From Pirellulaceae bacterium (GTDB taxonomy: Bacteria > Planctomycetota > Planctomycetia > Pirellulales > Pirellulaceae), in NCBI GenBank assembly GCA_022448645.1, contig JAKVBZ010000027.1, forward strand, positions 1 to 57,390: 57,390 bases of DNA, written 5' to 3'. Below the pieces are notes generated by a model that was not told where the DNA came from, searched no databases, and saw only the letters and a list, made by a program, of their open reading frames with translations. Shown piece by piece: positions 1-8,161 of the stretch. A program made the translations under genes and the position numbers. The first letter of the stretch is position 1; each line of letters opens with the position of its first letter.

Positions 1-281
1 GTGTCGGCAATTCCATTGTTCGTGCTGCTAAACAAGCGAATCAGAGAACCCGAACTGCTCGTAAAAAAATTGGCTCCCTGGCTGACGGCGACCAATACGG
101 AACCATCTGCCAATTCCGTCATGCCGATAGGAAAGTTGAGACCCGTTGCATAGGTTGTGATACGAAAATCGGATGGATCGACGTCCGGACCGTTCAGCGT
201 AAACGGAATCTGAGCGCACACCACATGGACAGGTGCCAGCAAGAATAAAAATGCCATCTTCACGCGGTGTTGACGATCCAT
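1..281 (-). CDS. Secreted PQQ-dependent sugar dehydrogenase-like beta-propeller protein (5' part only)
   Basis: Reading from the ATG at 281 towards the left edge, the frame stays open for 93 codons with no stop, so the gene continues outside the window. The start MDRQHRVK is followed by a hydrophobic stretch (AFLFLLAPVHVVCA), a good Sec signal peptide probably cleaved near residue 23. The mature part contains the run TGLNFPIGMTELADGSVLVA, typical of the first blade of the glucose/sorbosone dehydrogenase-like six-bladed propeller, often a c-heme or dockerin-containing exported protein in planctomycetes. What is seen is the signal peptide and one blade; the family call is by resemblance. Another NHL-type or SMP-30-type propeller is possible. 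The ATG at 257 is an in-frame alternative, but it would lose the positively charged n-region. Confidence 0.6.
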   Translation of the reverse strand, partial: MDRQHRVKMAFLFLLAPVHVVCAQIPFTLNGPDVDPSDFRITTYATGLNFPIGMTELADGSVLVAVSQGANFFTSSSGSLIRLFSSTNNGIAD

Positions 282-765
282 AATTCCCAGGCACACGAGC
301 AAGAACGTCGATTCTCTATTTTATTGTAGTTGCTATGTCGGAAAATGCTTGTTTGCAGAAATGTAGGGTGGTTCCGAAGTTGGCGGCGCTCTGGCTGTAA
401 GTGTGGGGGTAATGCCGTAAATATGCCAGAATGTACACGCAATAGAGATCGAATCCGTTCCTAAATAGATGCTCGGTCGCGCTATTCATTCCCTGGACAG
501 TAGTGCGGGGACAAAAATGCCAGAAAGTCGAGACAGCTCATGTTAGTGAGCATGTTGCACGTAGGGTGCCTACTCCCGGACCGTCGACTGTACGTCACGC
601 AAAACATGTTGGACAGCGTTGCCGATAGGTTTAATAAGTAGCGTCCCATCGACACTCAAGTGATAGAATCCAATGCTAAGTTCGACAATACTCCGATCCT
701 GTGTATCTGCTTGTCAGAAAAGTTCGGAATTCGTCGGCAGTATGTTTTAGCGTTTCAGGACGGAA
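282..765. other. Intergenic region, no gene seen
   Basis: About 480 bases lie between the start of the left-edge propeller gene and the stop of the formate dehydrogenase gene. All reading frames are short and lack family-like composition. No tRNA cloverleaf, clear terminator hairpin with a T-tract, or repeat was found by eye. It must hold the promoter of the left-edge gene and the end of the formate dehydrogenase transcript, but neither can be placed. Confidence 0.4.
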
Positions 766-3639
766 TTAGATTGTCTGTTCTCCGACGGATGACACTTTGC
801 GAACGTTCACCGCACAGAATTTAAACCCAGGGATCTTCCCATAAGGATCTAACGCGTCACTCGTCAAGATATTGGCGGCAGCTTCGCGAAAATGGAAGGG
901 GATGAAAACTACCCCGCGCTCTACAGACGCATCCTCGCGGACGGCTAGTTCTATCTGACCACGCCGGCTGGCGACTTGAATGCGGTCACCGCTACACAAT
1001 GTTAATGTCTCTAAGTCAGACGGGTGCATGGCAGCGAAGGCGTGCGGTTCGATATGAGACAGGGCTCGGCTACGCCGAGTCATACTTCCCGTATGCCAAT
1101 GTTCTAAAACTCGCCCCGTGCTGAGCACGAAGGGGAACTCTTCGTCGGGTTGTTCTTGAGCCGGTTGATATTGGCAGGGAACCAGTTTGCCTCGGCCAGA
1201 AGGTGTGGGAAACCGGTCGCCAAATAAGATTTGAGTCCCATCCTGGTGTTCCGGTTCCGAGCAGGGCCACAACTTACCGGCTGGTCCAAGATTGTCATGA
1301 GAAAGCTGACGATAGTTGTTCGTCAAGGAAGCAAACTCATCGAACACTTCACTGACGGATGCATAGTTCGACCGCAATCCGACTCGTTCCCCAATGTCGC
1401 AAATGATCTGCCAGTCTTGACGAGCTTCTCCCGGAGGCTGTAAGACTTGACGTCCCAACTGAACGCGTCGATCGGTATTCGTGTAAGTTCCGGTCTTTTC
1501 AAAGTAGCTGGTGGCGGGGAGGATGACGTCAGCAAATTCGGCCGTTTCGGTCAAGAAAATGTCTTGCACTACGAGAAAATCGAGATTCCCCAGTGCACGC
1601 CGCACCTTATTGGTGTTGGGGTCCGATATGAACGGATTTTCGCCCAAGATGTACATGCCACGAATCGACTTGTCCAACGCACCTTTCATGATTTCTACGA
1701 CGGTAAGTCCCGGCTTATCGTCCAGGTCAGTTTGCCAGACAGACTCGAATTTCGCTTGGTGGGATTCGTTGGCGACCGACTGATAGTCAGGATAGACCAT
1801 GGGAATCAGGCCGGCGTCGCTAGCGCCTTGGACGTTGTTTTGTCCTCGCAAAGGATGCAGTCCGGTTCCGGGGCGCCCTACGTTTCCAGTGAGCAGGCAC
1901 AATGAAATCAGGCAGCGGGCGTTATCGGTGCCGGTTGTGTGTTGCGAAATTCCCATGCCCCAAAAAACGAGCATGCGTTTTGCTTGTCCGATCGTGTGTG
2001 CGACGGACTCGATGAGCTCTGGCGTAATCCCACAAATGTCTGCAACCTTATTAGGCGCGTACTGCTTCAGTAGCAGGTCGTGCAGTTCAGCAAATCCTTC
2101 GGTGCGGTGGTCGACGAAGTCAGCATCAATGAGTTTGTCGCGGATCAAGACGTGCATCACGGCATTGTAGAATGCCACATCCGTACCGGGGCGAATTTGT
2201 ACGAAGTGTTCTGCAAAGTCTGCCAATGAATGACGGCGGACGTCAACGACAATTAAGCGAGTTCCTTTTTTCGCGGCTTCTTTCATGAACGTGGCCGCCA
2301 CCGGGTGGTTCGCAGTTGTGTGCGAACCGGTTACTAAAGCGACGTCTGATTGAGAAACATCAGCAAACACGTTCGTGACAGCACCGGAGCCGATGGTCTC
2401 CATGAGGGCGGCTACAGACGAGGCGTGACAGAGACGAGTGCAGTGGTCGACGTTGTTGCTTCCAAAACCAGCACGCACCAGTTTCTGAAACAAATAAGCT
2501 TCTTCGTTAGAACACTTGGCTGACCCGAAGCCCGCCAAAGCGGTGCCACCATGTTCTTGTTTGATGCCATTCAAACGTGCGCCCACGAGGTCCAGGGCTT
2601 CCTCCCATGTCGCTTCTCGAAAAGCGGGCATGACCTCGTCATAATCGACGACTCCACCTGGCCGCCTTGAGCCTGGGCTTGCGGAGCTTTGGACTTCAGC
2701 GGACAACGGTCCTTTGGGGTAATGGGTGTTGCGCCGAATCAGAGGGCGAGTCAACCGTTGGGCATGGGTGGCGTAGTCCCAACCATACCGGCCTTTAACG
2801 CAGAGGCGGCTATGGTTGACGGGACTTTCCCGGCCTTCGGCATACACCACTTGGTTCTCTTTCGCATGAAACGTGACGGCACACCCGACACCACAGTAGG
2901 GACAAACACTGTCTACGGATTCCAGTTCGGCCTCGGAGACAATGGGAAGGGTGATTTGCTTGTTCGTGAGAGCGCCGGTTGGACAGGCGCTGACACATTC
3001 ACCACATGAAACGCAGGTGCTCTTGCCCATGGGCTGATTCAAATCAAAGGCGATTTGAGCGGCGTAGCCTTTTCCTGTACGGCCTATGACTTGATTCGAT
3101 TGAATGTCTTCGCAAGCTCGTTGGCAGCGGTCGCAAAGGATACATGCCTGGTGGTCGACGGCGATGACTGGAGACGAAGTGTCTTGTACGCGATGCGGCG
3201 TTTTAGTGCAGCCGCCAGGCGCCAGGACGTTGGGAAGTGATTGGGTTTCTGCAGCGACTGGATGACTGTCGCGATCGAGGAGCCCGAATTCACGTCCTAA
3301 GCGTTCCAAATCACAATCTGCCGTTGTCTGCTCTCGGTGGCAGGGCAGGGGATGATCGGACAACAAGAACGTGGTGAGCATCTTACGATGATTCTGGACG
3401 GCGTCGGAGCTCGTGACGACGTTCATGCCTTCTTCGCATTCACGGACGCAGGAGGCCGCCAAAACTCGCTGGCCTACATCCACTACGCACATGCGACAGA
3501 CGCCAACTGGCTCCATGTCCGGCGAATGACAGAGAGCGGGAATGTCGAGATTTAACTGTGCTGCTGCGTTCCAGATCGTCGTTCCGTTAGGAACCGTCAC
3601 TTCTTGGCCGTCGATTTGTAGAGTTACCGTATTGCTCAT
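766..3639 (-). CDS. fdsA: NAD-dependent formate dehydrogenase, catalytic alpha subunit (FdsA/FdhA type)
   Basis: A 957-aa molybdenum/tungsten bis-MGD oxidoreductase that would oxidise formate to CO2 and pass electrons to the NAD-reducing partner encoded just upstream. Domains in order: [2Fe-2S] plant-type ferredoxin (C37, C48, C51, C64); NuoG-like His-Cys segment (H96, C100, C109); 2x[4Fe-4S] ferredoxin (C166/169/172/176 and C209/212/215/219); molybdopterin [4Fe-4S] domain (C246, C249, C253, C280); catalytic region with RLCHASS, where Cys404 is the expected Mo/W ligand (Cys, not Sec); C-terminal MGD-binding domain. The start MSNTV at 3639 is chosen because its ATG overlaps the TGA of the preceding gene (ATGA), although the frame stays open to 3846. 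Oddity: the middle cysteine of the His-Cys3 cluster motif is Glu103. No fdhD/fdsC or fdsD lies beside it. NuoG is a less likely reading because the formate-type active-site segment is present. Confidence 0.92.
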   Translation of the reverse strand: MSNTVTLQIDGQEVTVPNGTTIWNAAAQLNLDIPALCHSPDMEPVGVCRMCVVDVGQRVLAASCVRECEEGMNVVTSSDAVQNHRKMLTTFLLSDHPLPCHREQTTADCDLERLGREFGLLDRDSHPVAAETQSLPNVLAPGGCTKTPHRVQDTSSPVIAVDHQACILCDRCQRACEDIQSNQVIGRTGKGYAAQIAFDLNQPMGKSTCVSCGECVSACPTGALTNKQITLPIVSEAELESVDSVCPYCGVGCAVTFHAKENQVVYAEGRESPVNHSRLCVKGRYGWDYATHAQRLTRPLIRRNTHYPKGPLSAEVQSSASPGSRRPGGVVDYDEVMPAFREATWEEALDLVGARLNGIKQEHGGTALAGFGSAKCSNEEAYLFQKLVRAGFGSNNVDHCTRLCHASSVAALMETIGSGAVTNVFADVSQSDVALVTGSHTTANHPVAATFMKEAAKKGTRLIVVDVRRHSLADFAEHFVQIRPGTDVAFYNAVMHVLIRDKLIDADFVDHRTEGFAELHDLLLKQYAPNKVADICGITPELIESVAHTIGQAKRMLVFWGMGISQHTTGTDNARCLISLCLLTGNVGRPGTGLHPLRGQNNVQGASDAGLIPMVYPDYQSVANESHQAKFESVWQTDLDDKPGLTVVEIMKGALDKSIRGMYILGENPFISDPNTNKVRRALGNLDFLVVQDIFLTETAEFADVILPATSYFEKTGTYTNTDRRVQLGRQVLQPPGEARQDWQIICDIGERVGLRSNYASVSEVFDEFASLTNNYRQLSHDNLGPAGKLWPCSEPEHQDGTQILFGDRFPTPSGRGKLVPCQYQPAQEQPDEEFPFVLSTGRVLEHWHTGSMTRRSRALSHIEPHAFAAMHPSDLETLTLCSGDRIQVASRRGQIELAVREDASVERGVVFIPFHFREAAANILTSDALDPYGKIPGFKFCAVNVRKVSSVGEQTI

Positions 3640-5261
3640 GATGGGGTGGGTACCTCGTCCGGAAAATGTTGCAACATGGACAATACAGGGTTCAAGGCAA
3701 CCTGGCCCAATCCACAAATCGATGTCTGTTCTAAGGTGGCGCCCATATCGGATAAAATCGTCAAGGCGTCTGAGGATGTCTTTCCGGTGATGATTTCTTG
3801 CAGTAGCTGGACAGCTTTCTCGCTGCCTGTGCGGCAAGGTACGCATTTGCCGCAGGACTCGTTTCGGAAAAAGGTTACGATGTTCGTTGCCAGGTGGAAT
3901 AGATCACGTCCCTCGGCGATGACAATGACCGCGCCCGTACCGAGCATGCTTCCTGCTTTTTTCATGCTGTCAAAGTCCAGGGGTGTGTCGACATGAGCTG
4001 CGGTTAAAAAATTGGAGCTGGCTCCACCGGGTAGAAACGCTTTCAGTGTTTTCGAATCTCGCATCCCGCCGGCGGATTCGATCAAGTCAGCAACGGAGGT
4101 ACCGACGGGAATCTCGTAGACTCCTGGCCGTTCCACATCGCCAGATATGGAGACAAATTTCAGCCCCGCAAATCCGGTTTGTCCTCGCTCCTGCCACCAG
4201 GTACTACCGAAATGAATAATGGACGTCGACAAAGCCAATGTTTCGACGTTGTTGATGAGCGTTGGTTTTCCCCAGAGTCCGTGAGTACTGGGGTAGGGTG
4301 GTTTATTTCGAGGTTCGCCACGCTTGTCCTCGAGAGCTTCTAATAAAGCCGTTTCTTCTCCGAGGATATACCCACCAGGAGAAACGAAGATTTCAATATT
4401 GAACGGCTGGCCTGACCCAGCTGCATTATCGCCAAGAATACCTCGTTGACGCGCGGTCTCGAGTTCTTGTTCTAGCACCAATTTCTCTGGCGAATACTCA
4501 TGTCGCAAATAAACGATGCCTTGTGTTGCTCCAATCGTGAGTCCGGCCAAGACCATGCCTTCGATGACTAAATGAGGCAATTGCTCAAGAATCACACGGT
4601 CTTTGAATGTACCTGGTTCACTTTCGTCGGCGTTGCAAATGACATATTTTGTGTCGCCGTCGACGTGACGTACGGCCTCCCACTTTCGGCCAGTGGGGAA
4701 ACCGGCTCCTCCCATGCCTGACAATCCACTTTGTTGTAATTCGGCGATGCAGCGGTCACCCAAAGCGTCCGCGTTAGCTGCCAGCTCAGTGACGGTAGCA
4801 TAATGAGCGTCTTTGTGTTCGTAGGGATTGCATTTCCAGACTTGGCGATGACGACGATCGGGTGGCGATAGGGCAGGGGGCCGGGCGATCAGTTCCATCA
4901 AGGCTTCGTCGTCCGCCAATGAATACGGAGCGATGGGTACGTCGCACAAGGAAGCGGCAGGTGCAGTGTCACAACGGCCTAAGCAAGAGACTTCGTGAAT
5001 CTCTACGTCGTCCCGTCCCGCCACGGCCGTTGTCAATGTTTGGAGTCGTTCATCGCTACACGCGAGGTTGCACGTTACGTCTCGACATACTTCGATGGTG
5101 ACTCGTCGCGGAGGCGTACGTCGAAAAGAGGGATAAAACTCTACCAAGCCTTCGACGCGGTACAGCGGAACTCCGTGACGTTTGGCAACTTGTTGCAAAC
5201 AGTCATCGTCTAGAAACCCATGTGCCTGTTGCAGCCGCGTTAGATCCCGAAGCAATTCCAC
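3636..5261 (-). CDS. Formate dehydrogenase diaphorase subunit: fused NuoE-like (FdsG) and NuoF-like (FdsB) domains
   Basis: A 541-aa flavoprotein that carries electrons from the formate dehydrogenase alpha subunit to NAD+. Residues about 1-125 form a short NuoE/FdsG thioredoxin-like [2Fe-2S] domain with C59-x4-C64 and C93-x3-C97. The rest is NuoF/FdsB: the FMN/NADH glycine-rich segment SGMGGAGFPTGRKW, a SLBB-like segment (GDVERPGVYEIPVG) and the C-terminal [4Fe-4S] site ESCGKCVPCRTG plus the distal CGLGQ cysteine. In most fds operons FdsG and FdsB are separate genes, so this is a gene fusion. The start is GTG at 5261: an in-frame TAA lies eight codons upstream, and AAGGA sits about 10 nt before it. 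It overlaps the next gene by 4 bp, implying translational coupling. The gap to the upstream permease gene is 74 bp. Confidence 0.9.
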   Translation of the reverse strand: MELLRDLTRLQQAHGFLDDDCLQQVAKRHGVPLYRVEGLVEFYPSFRRTPPRRVTIEVCRDVTCNLACSDERLQTLTTAVAGRDDVEIHEVSCLGRCDTAPAASLCDVPIAPYSLADDEALMELIARPPALSPPDRRHRQVWKCNPYEHKDAHYATVTELAANADALGDRCIAELQQSGLSGMGGAGFPTGRKWEAVRHVDGDTKYVICNADESEPGTFKDRVILEQLPHLVIEGMVLAGLTIGATQGIVYLRHEYSPEKLVLEQELETARQRGILGDNAAGSGQPFNIEIFVSPGGYILGEETALLEALEDKRGEPRNKPPYPSTHGLWGKPTLINNVETLALSTSIIHFGSTWWQERGQTGFAGLKFVSISGDVERPGVYEIPVGTSVADLIESAGGMRDSKTLKAFLPGGASSNFLTAAHVDTPLDFDSMKKAGSMLGTGAVIVIAEGRDLFHLATNIVTFFRNESCGKCVPCRTGSEKAVQLLQEIITGKTSSDALTILSDMGATLEQTSICGLGQVALNPVLSMLQHFPDEVPTPS

Positions 5262-5335
5262 CTTGAAGCTATCCTTCGCAGAGACTTAGTGACTCCGTCG
5301 ATTGTATCACGTTCTTTGCTGGCAGCAAACGCAGA

Positions 5336-6859
5336 TCAATCGTTGCCGATCAAGCGAACGAGAACCGCATCGGCGGCGTCGTGGTGAAGATGGATTTCCC
5401 GGCCGTCGGGCAAAATGAACGTCCATAGCATTTCATTGTCGTGTCTTGGTCCGGCGACGAGAGTCATCCCGACTTTCAGGTCGAAGAGTGCAGATGCCGG
5501 TTCTAGGTGTTCAACCGTGGCACGGTGACCTTCTCGTAACAGACTCGCTCGCATGGTCTCTCCTGGCACCAGATGCACGAAATCTTCGGGGATGTCAGAG
5601 CCGTGCGGATCTCGCAACGGATGTCCCAGCTTGTCATCCAAATAGTCAACGGTTTGCTCGTCATGAAGATGTTCCAAGCGGTGAGCCTCGTTGTGTAATT
5701 CTTCGCTGGGGGCTCCCACATGATCCAAATAAGATTCCCATAGACGGTGCGCGCGCAATAGGCGGCGTGCTTCGTGTTGTCCGGATTCGGTGAGCCTCAA
5801 ACCTGTTACGGATTCCTGCAGCCAGTTGCGTCGTACCAAGGATCGAATGGCTCGGTGTATCAGGGGAGCTGGTGATCGAACCGCTTCAATAATTTCTTCC
5901 ATGGGCACTGCAGGGCGTTCGTCGCGACGGATTGCTCCTAAAACGTCCTCGACGAGTGCTTGAGGAACGAGTTGCCATCGTCTCCATGCATCGGCGATTA
6001 AACCATGACGTGGCGACACGCAGAGCACCACAATGAATTGAAGAGTTCCCAGTAATACCATCATGGGGCCCGTCGAAACGACAGAGACCCAGGTGGATAC
6101 GTACAATCCTCCTAACACCGTGGTAATTCCGAATAAGGGAGAAAGGACGAGCATGTATCGCAAACGGTCTGAGAGTAAATACGCTGTGGCTGCGGGAGTG
6201 ATCAACAGGCCAACGACTAAGACGACTCCTACAACGGGTACGGCGCTTACCACGACCAGAGACGTACATGCCGTCATTAGGTAGTGGATTGCGGCGACTG
6301 GCACACCAATGGAGGCGGCCATGATGGGATCGAAGGTCGAGATCAAGAATTGCCGAAAGAATAGTATGACGACACACAAGACGAGGGAACATACAATCGC
6401 GATCATCCACAAGTGACCGTTTTCGATGGCTAGTACATTGCCTACGATGAAATCATACAGGTGTAGATGAATGCGATGGCTAAACACGGACGCCAAGATG
6501 CCTCCCAAAGCAAACATTCCCGTGTACATGATGCCAATGGCAGTATCTTCTTTGATTCGCGACGTTTGAGCGACGAAGCTGATGGCCATGACCGTGGCAA
6601 ATCCGGCCAACAGAGCTCCCACGATCATACCCCACGTGTGAGCTTCTACGCCAAATAAAACCTGCATGAACAAATAGCCTGCCGTGACACCGGCCAGCAT
6701 GGCGTGGGACAAGGCATCGCCCAAGAATGCCATTCGGCGCAGCACGATAAAGACGCCAATGACGCCACACGCTACCGCCGACAACGAACCACCGATCAGT
6801 GCTTTTTGAAAGTGCACTGCTGTAAGCGGTTCGATAAACAATTCCCAAAGCGTGTTCAT
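5336..6859 (-). CDS. Metal ABC transporter permease (ABC-3 family) fused to a C-terminal DtxR/MntR-like metal-sensing module
   Basis: About 507 aa. Residues 1 to about 280 are a MntB/ZnuB/TroC-type permease with roughly eight or nine membrane segments; GGSLSAVACGVIGVFIVLRR and FLGDALSHAMLAG are family hallmarks. After it comes a cytosolic winged-helix (PMEEIIEAVRS...GLRLTESG), then a DtxR-type dimerisation/metal domain with HRLWE and HNEAHRLEH, so positions equivalent to DtxR H79, E83, H98, E105 and H106 are kept, with His at the DtxR Cys102 position. A short SH3/FeoA-like tail follows (VGMTLVAGP). The fusion suggests that metal sensing acts on the transporter itself or tethers a regulator to the membrane; this is inference. 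The ATG at 6859 is used; GTG at 6871 is possible. It follows the ATPase by about 20 bp. Confidence 0.88.
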   Translation of the reverse strand: MNTLWELFIEPLTAVHFQKALIGGSLSAVACGVIGVFIVLRRMAFLGDALSHAMLAGVTAGYLFMQVLFGVEAHTWGMIVGALLAGFATVMAISFVAQTSRIKEDTAIGIMYTGMFALGGILASVFSHRIHLHLYDFIVGNVLAIENGHLWMIAIVCSLVLCVVILFFRQFLISTFDPIMAASIGVPVAAIHYLMTACTSLVVVSAVPVVGVVLVVGLLITPAATAYLLSDRLRYMLVLSPLFGITTVLGGLYVSTWVSVVSTGPMMVLLGTLQFIVVLCVSPRHGLIADAWRRWQLVPQALVEDVLGAIRRDERPAVPMEEIIEAVRSPAPLIHRAIRSLVRRNWLQESVTGLRLTESGQHEARRLLRAHRLWESYLDHVGAPSEELHNEAHRLEHLHDEQTVDYLDDKLGHPLRDPHGSDIPEDFVHLVPGETMRASLLREGHRATVEHLEPASALFDLKVGMTLVAGPRHDNEMLWTFILPDGREIHLHHDAADAVLVRLIGND

Positions 6860-6879
6860 GAAAAATAGCACCGTCAGGC

Positions 6880-7638
6880 TTAGTCGGTAGAACGTGGCTG
6901 AAGATCAGCAAACACTCGTAAACTGCCCTCGTAGACGTCACTCAATAATTCCTGGTGGAGTACCGTTTCCGGTGGTCCAAATGCGAAAAGTCGTTGTTTG
7001 AGCAAAATCAATGCGTCGAAATATTCTGCCGCCGTTGCCAGATCGTGATGCACGACTAACAAGGTGCGGCCCGATGATTTAGTAGTTTCCAAGACGTCCA
7101 GAATGGCATGTTCCGTAGCGGCGTCGACGCCTGAAAACGGCTCATCCAAAAGCAAGATGTCGGCCCCCTGTGCCATGGCGCGAGCCATGAAGACGCGTTG
7201 TTGTTGGCCCCCGGACAATTGTCCGATCTGGCGTTTGCGGAACTCGTACATGCGTACGGTTTCTAATGCTTCTTGGGCGACTTCGTAGTCTTCACGCCGC
7301 AGATTGCGCCACCAGGGCACTTTACCAAACCGCCCCATTAAAACCACTTCCATGACACTAATGGGGAAGTCCCAATCGACGGAACCTCGTTGAGGTACAT
7401 AAGCGACACGTCCCGTCGATTCCTCGGCAGGTTCGCCAAACAGGTGAACGCTGCCAAAGTCGGCCTTCACAAAACCGAGAATCGCTTTGATGAGTGTAGA
7501 TTTTCCGGAACCGTTGGGCCCGATAACACCGATCAGTTGACCCGGGGTAATCTCAAAGGAAATGTCCAACAGCGCCGGTACCGGACCGTAGCTGACGGTT
7601 AGGTTGTCCACCTTGATTGCATAATGAGAATCGTTCAT
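6880..7638 (-). CDS. Metal ABC transporter ATP-binding protein (MntA/ZnuC/TroB type)
   Basis: A 252-aa ATPase that energises the adjacent ABC-3 permease. Walker A is GPNGSGKSTLIKA, the Q-loop is in AYVPQRGSVDW, the signature is LSGGQQQRVFMARA, Walker B is ADILLLDEPFSGVD and the switch His is in VVHHDL. The PQR..VDWDFP motif is typical of manganese/zinc/iron transporters of this family. Its ATG overlaps the TGA of the preceding unknown gene by 4 bp, and its TAA is followed closely by the permease gene, so the genes are almost certainly co-translated. The metal (Mn, Zn or Fe) cannot be told from sequence alone. Confidence 0.93.
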   Translation of the reverse strand: MNDSHYAIKVDNLTVSYGPVPALLDISFEITPGQLIGVIGPNGSGKSTLIKAILGFVKADFGSVHLFGEPAEESTGRVAYVPQRGSVDWDFPISVMEVVLMGRFGKVPWWRNLRREDYEVAQEALETVRMYEFRKRQIGQLSGGQQQRVFMARAMAQGADILLLDEPFSGVDAATEHAILDVLETTKSSGRTLLVVHHDLATAAEYFDALILLKQRLFAFGPPETVLHQELLSDVYEGSLRVFADLQPRSTD

Positions 7639-8138
7639 TCGTCACCCACAAGGGAGTTGCTCAATCCCACAAAGCGAAACGTGCCCCGTACCGGTTCTCC
7701 TGGAGCGGACCATGCAGACTCTTCCTCAAGCAGCTCACCGTCGCAGAAAAGTTGCAACCTGACGCATCGGGCCACGGAAGGTTCTGTTTCGCCGGTCAGT
7801 ACTTCGTAGTAGATCTCGTTGGCATTTCTCTCGTTCTCTTCGGCGACCACGACGTGGTCAATCTTCTCGACACGGAGGATCGTTCCGACAGGGACAGGAT
7901 CATGAACGGCCAGGAGGTCTTCACCCCGGAAACGCAAGAGAATGATCGGGTCTTCTTCGAAAGCGAACGAATCACGCTCGGCTTGAAACGTTAAGGTGAG
8001 TTGGAGCGAATAAGTCGCTTCGCTAAAATCCTCTACAACTATAGGTGGAGCGATCCGCACACGTTGCCGATGCTGCATGTAGAGTTGCAGGCCGCCAAGG
8101 ATGGTGACGCAAACGATGATGGCCAGCGTGGGACGCAT
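7635..8138 (-). CDS. Unknown membrane-anchored protein inside the metal ABC transporter operon
   Basis: A 167-aa protein I do not recognise. It has one N-terminal hydrophobic segment (TLAIIVCVTILGGLQLYM) and then about 140 residues rich in beta-strand-forming, acidic sequence, probably facing the periplasm: N-in single-pass topology, no lipobox, only two cysteines (RCVRLQLFC). It lies 23 bp after the binding-protein gene and overlaps the ATPase start by 4 bp (ATGA), so it is an integral part of the operon rather than an accidental neighbour. The ATG at 8138 is preferred; TTG at 8147 adds three residues. A role as an accessory subunit of the transporter (docking or metal transfer) is a guess from position only. 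Confidence 0.8.
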   Translation of the reverse strand: MRPTLAIIVCVTILGGLQLYMQHRQRVRIAPPIVVEDFSEATYSLQLTLTFQAERDSFAFEEDPIILLRFRGEDLLAVHDPVPVGTILRVEKIDHVVVAEENERNANEIYYEVLTGETEPSVARCVRLQLFCDGELLEEESAWSAPGEPVRGTFRFVGLSNSLVGDE

Positions 8139-8161
8139 GCCTGGCAATCCGTAGTTAAAGA

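Noticed and set aside
1447..1905. 152-aa plus-strand open frame inside the formate dehydrogenase gene
   Set aside because: It is antisense to a strongly conserved coding region and shows no motif or signal of its own.
5886..6410. 174-aa minus-strand frame overlapping the permease gene
   Set aside because: The same DNA codes for conserved permease helices in another frame; the alternative has no family features.
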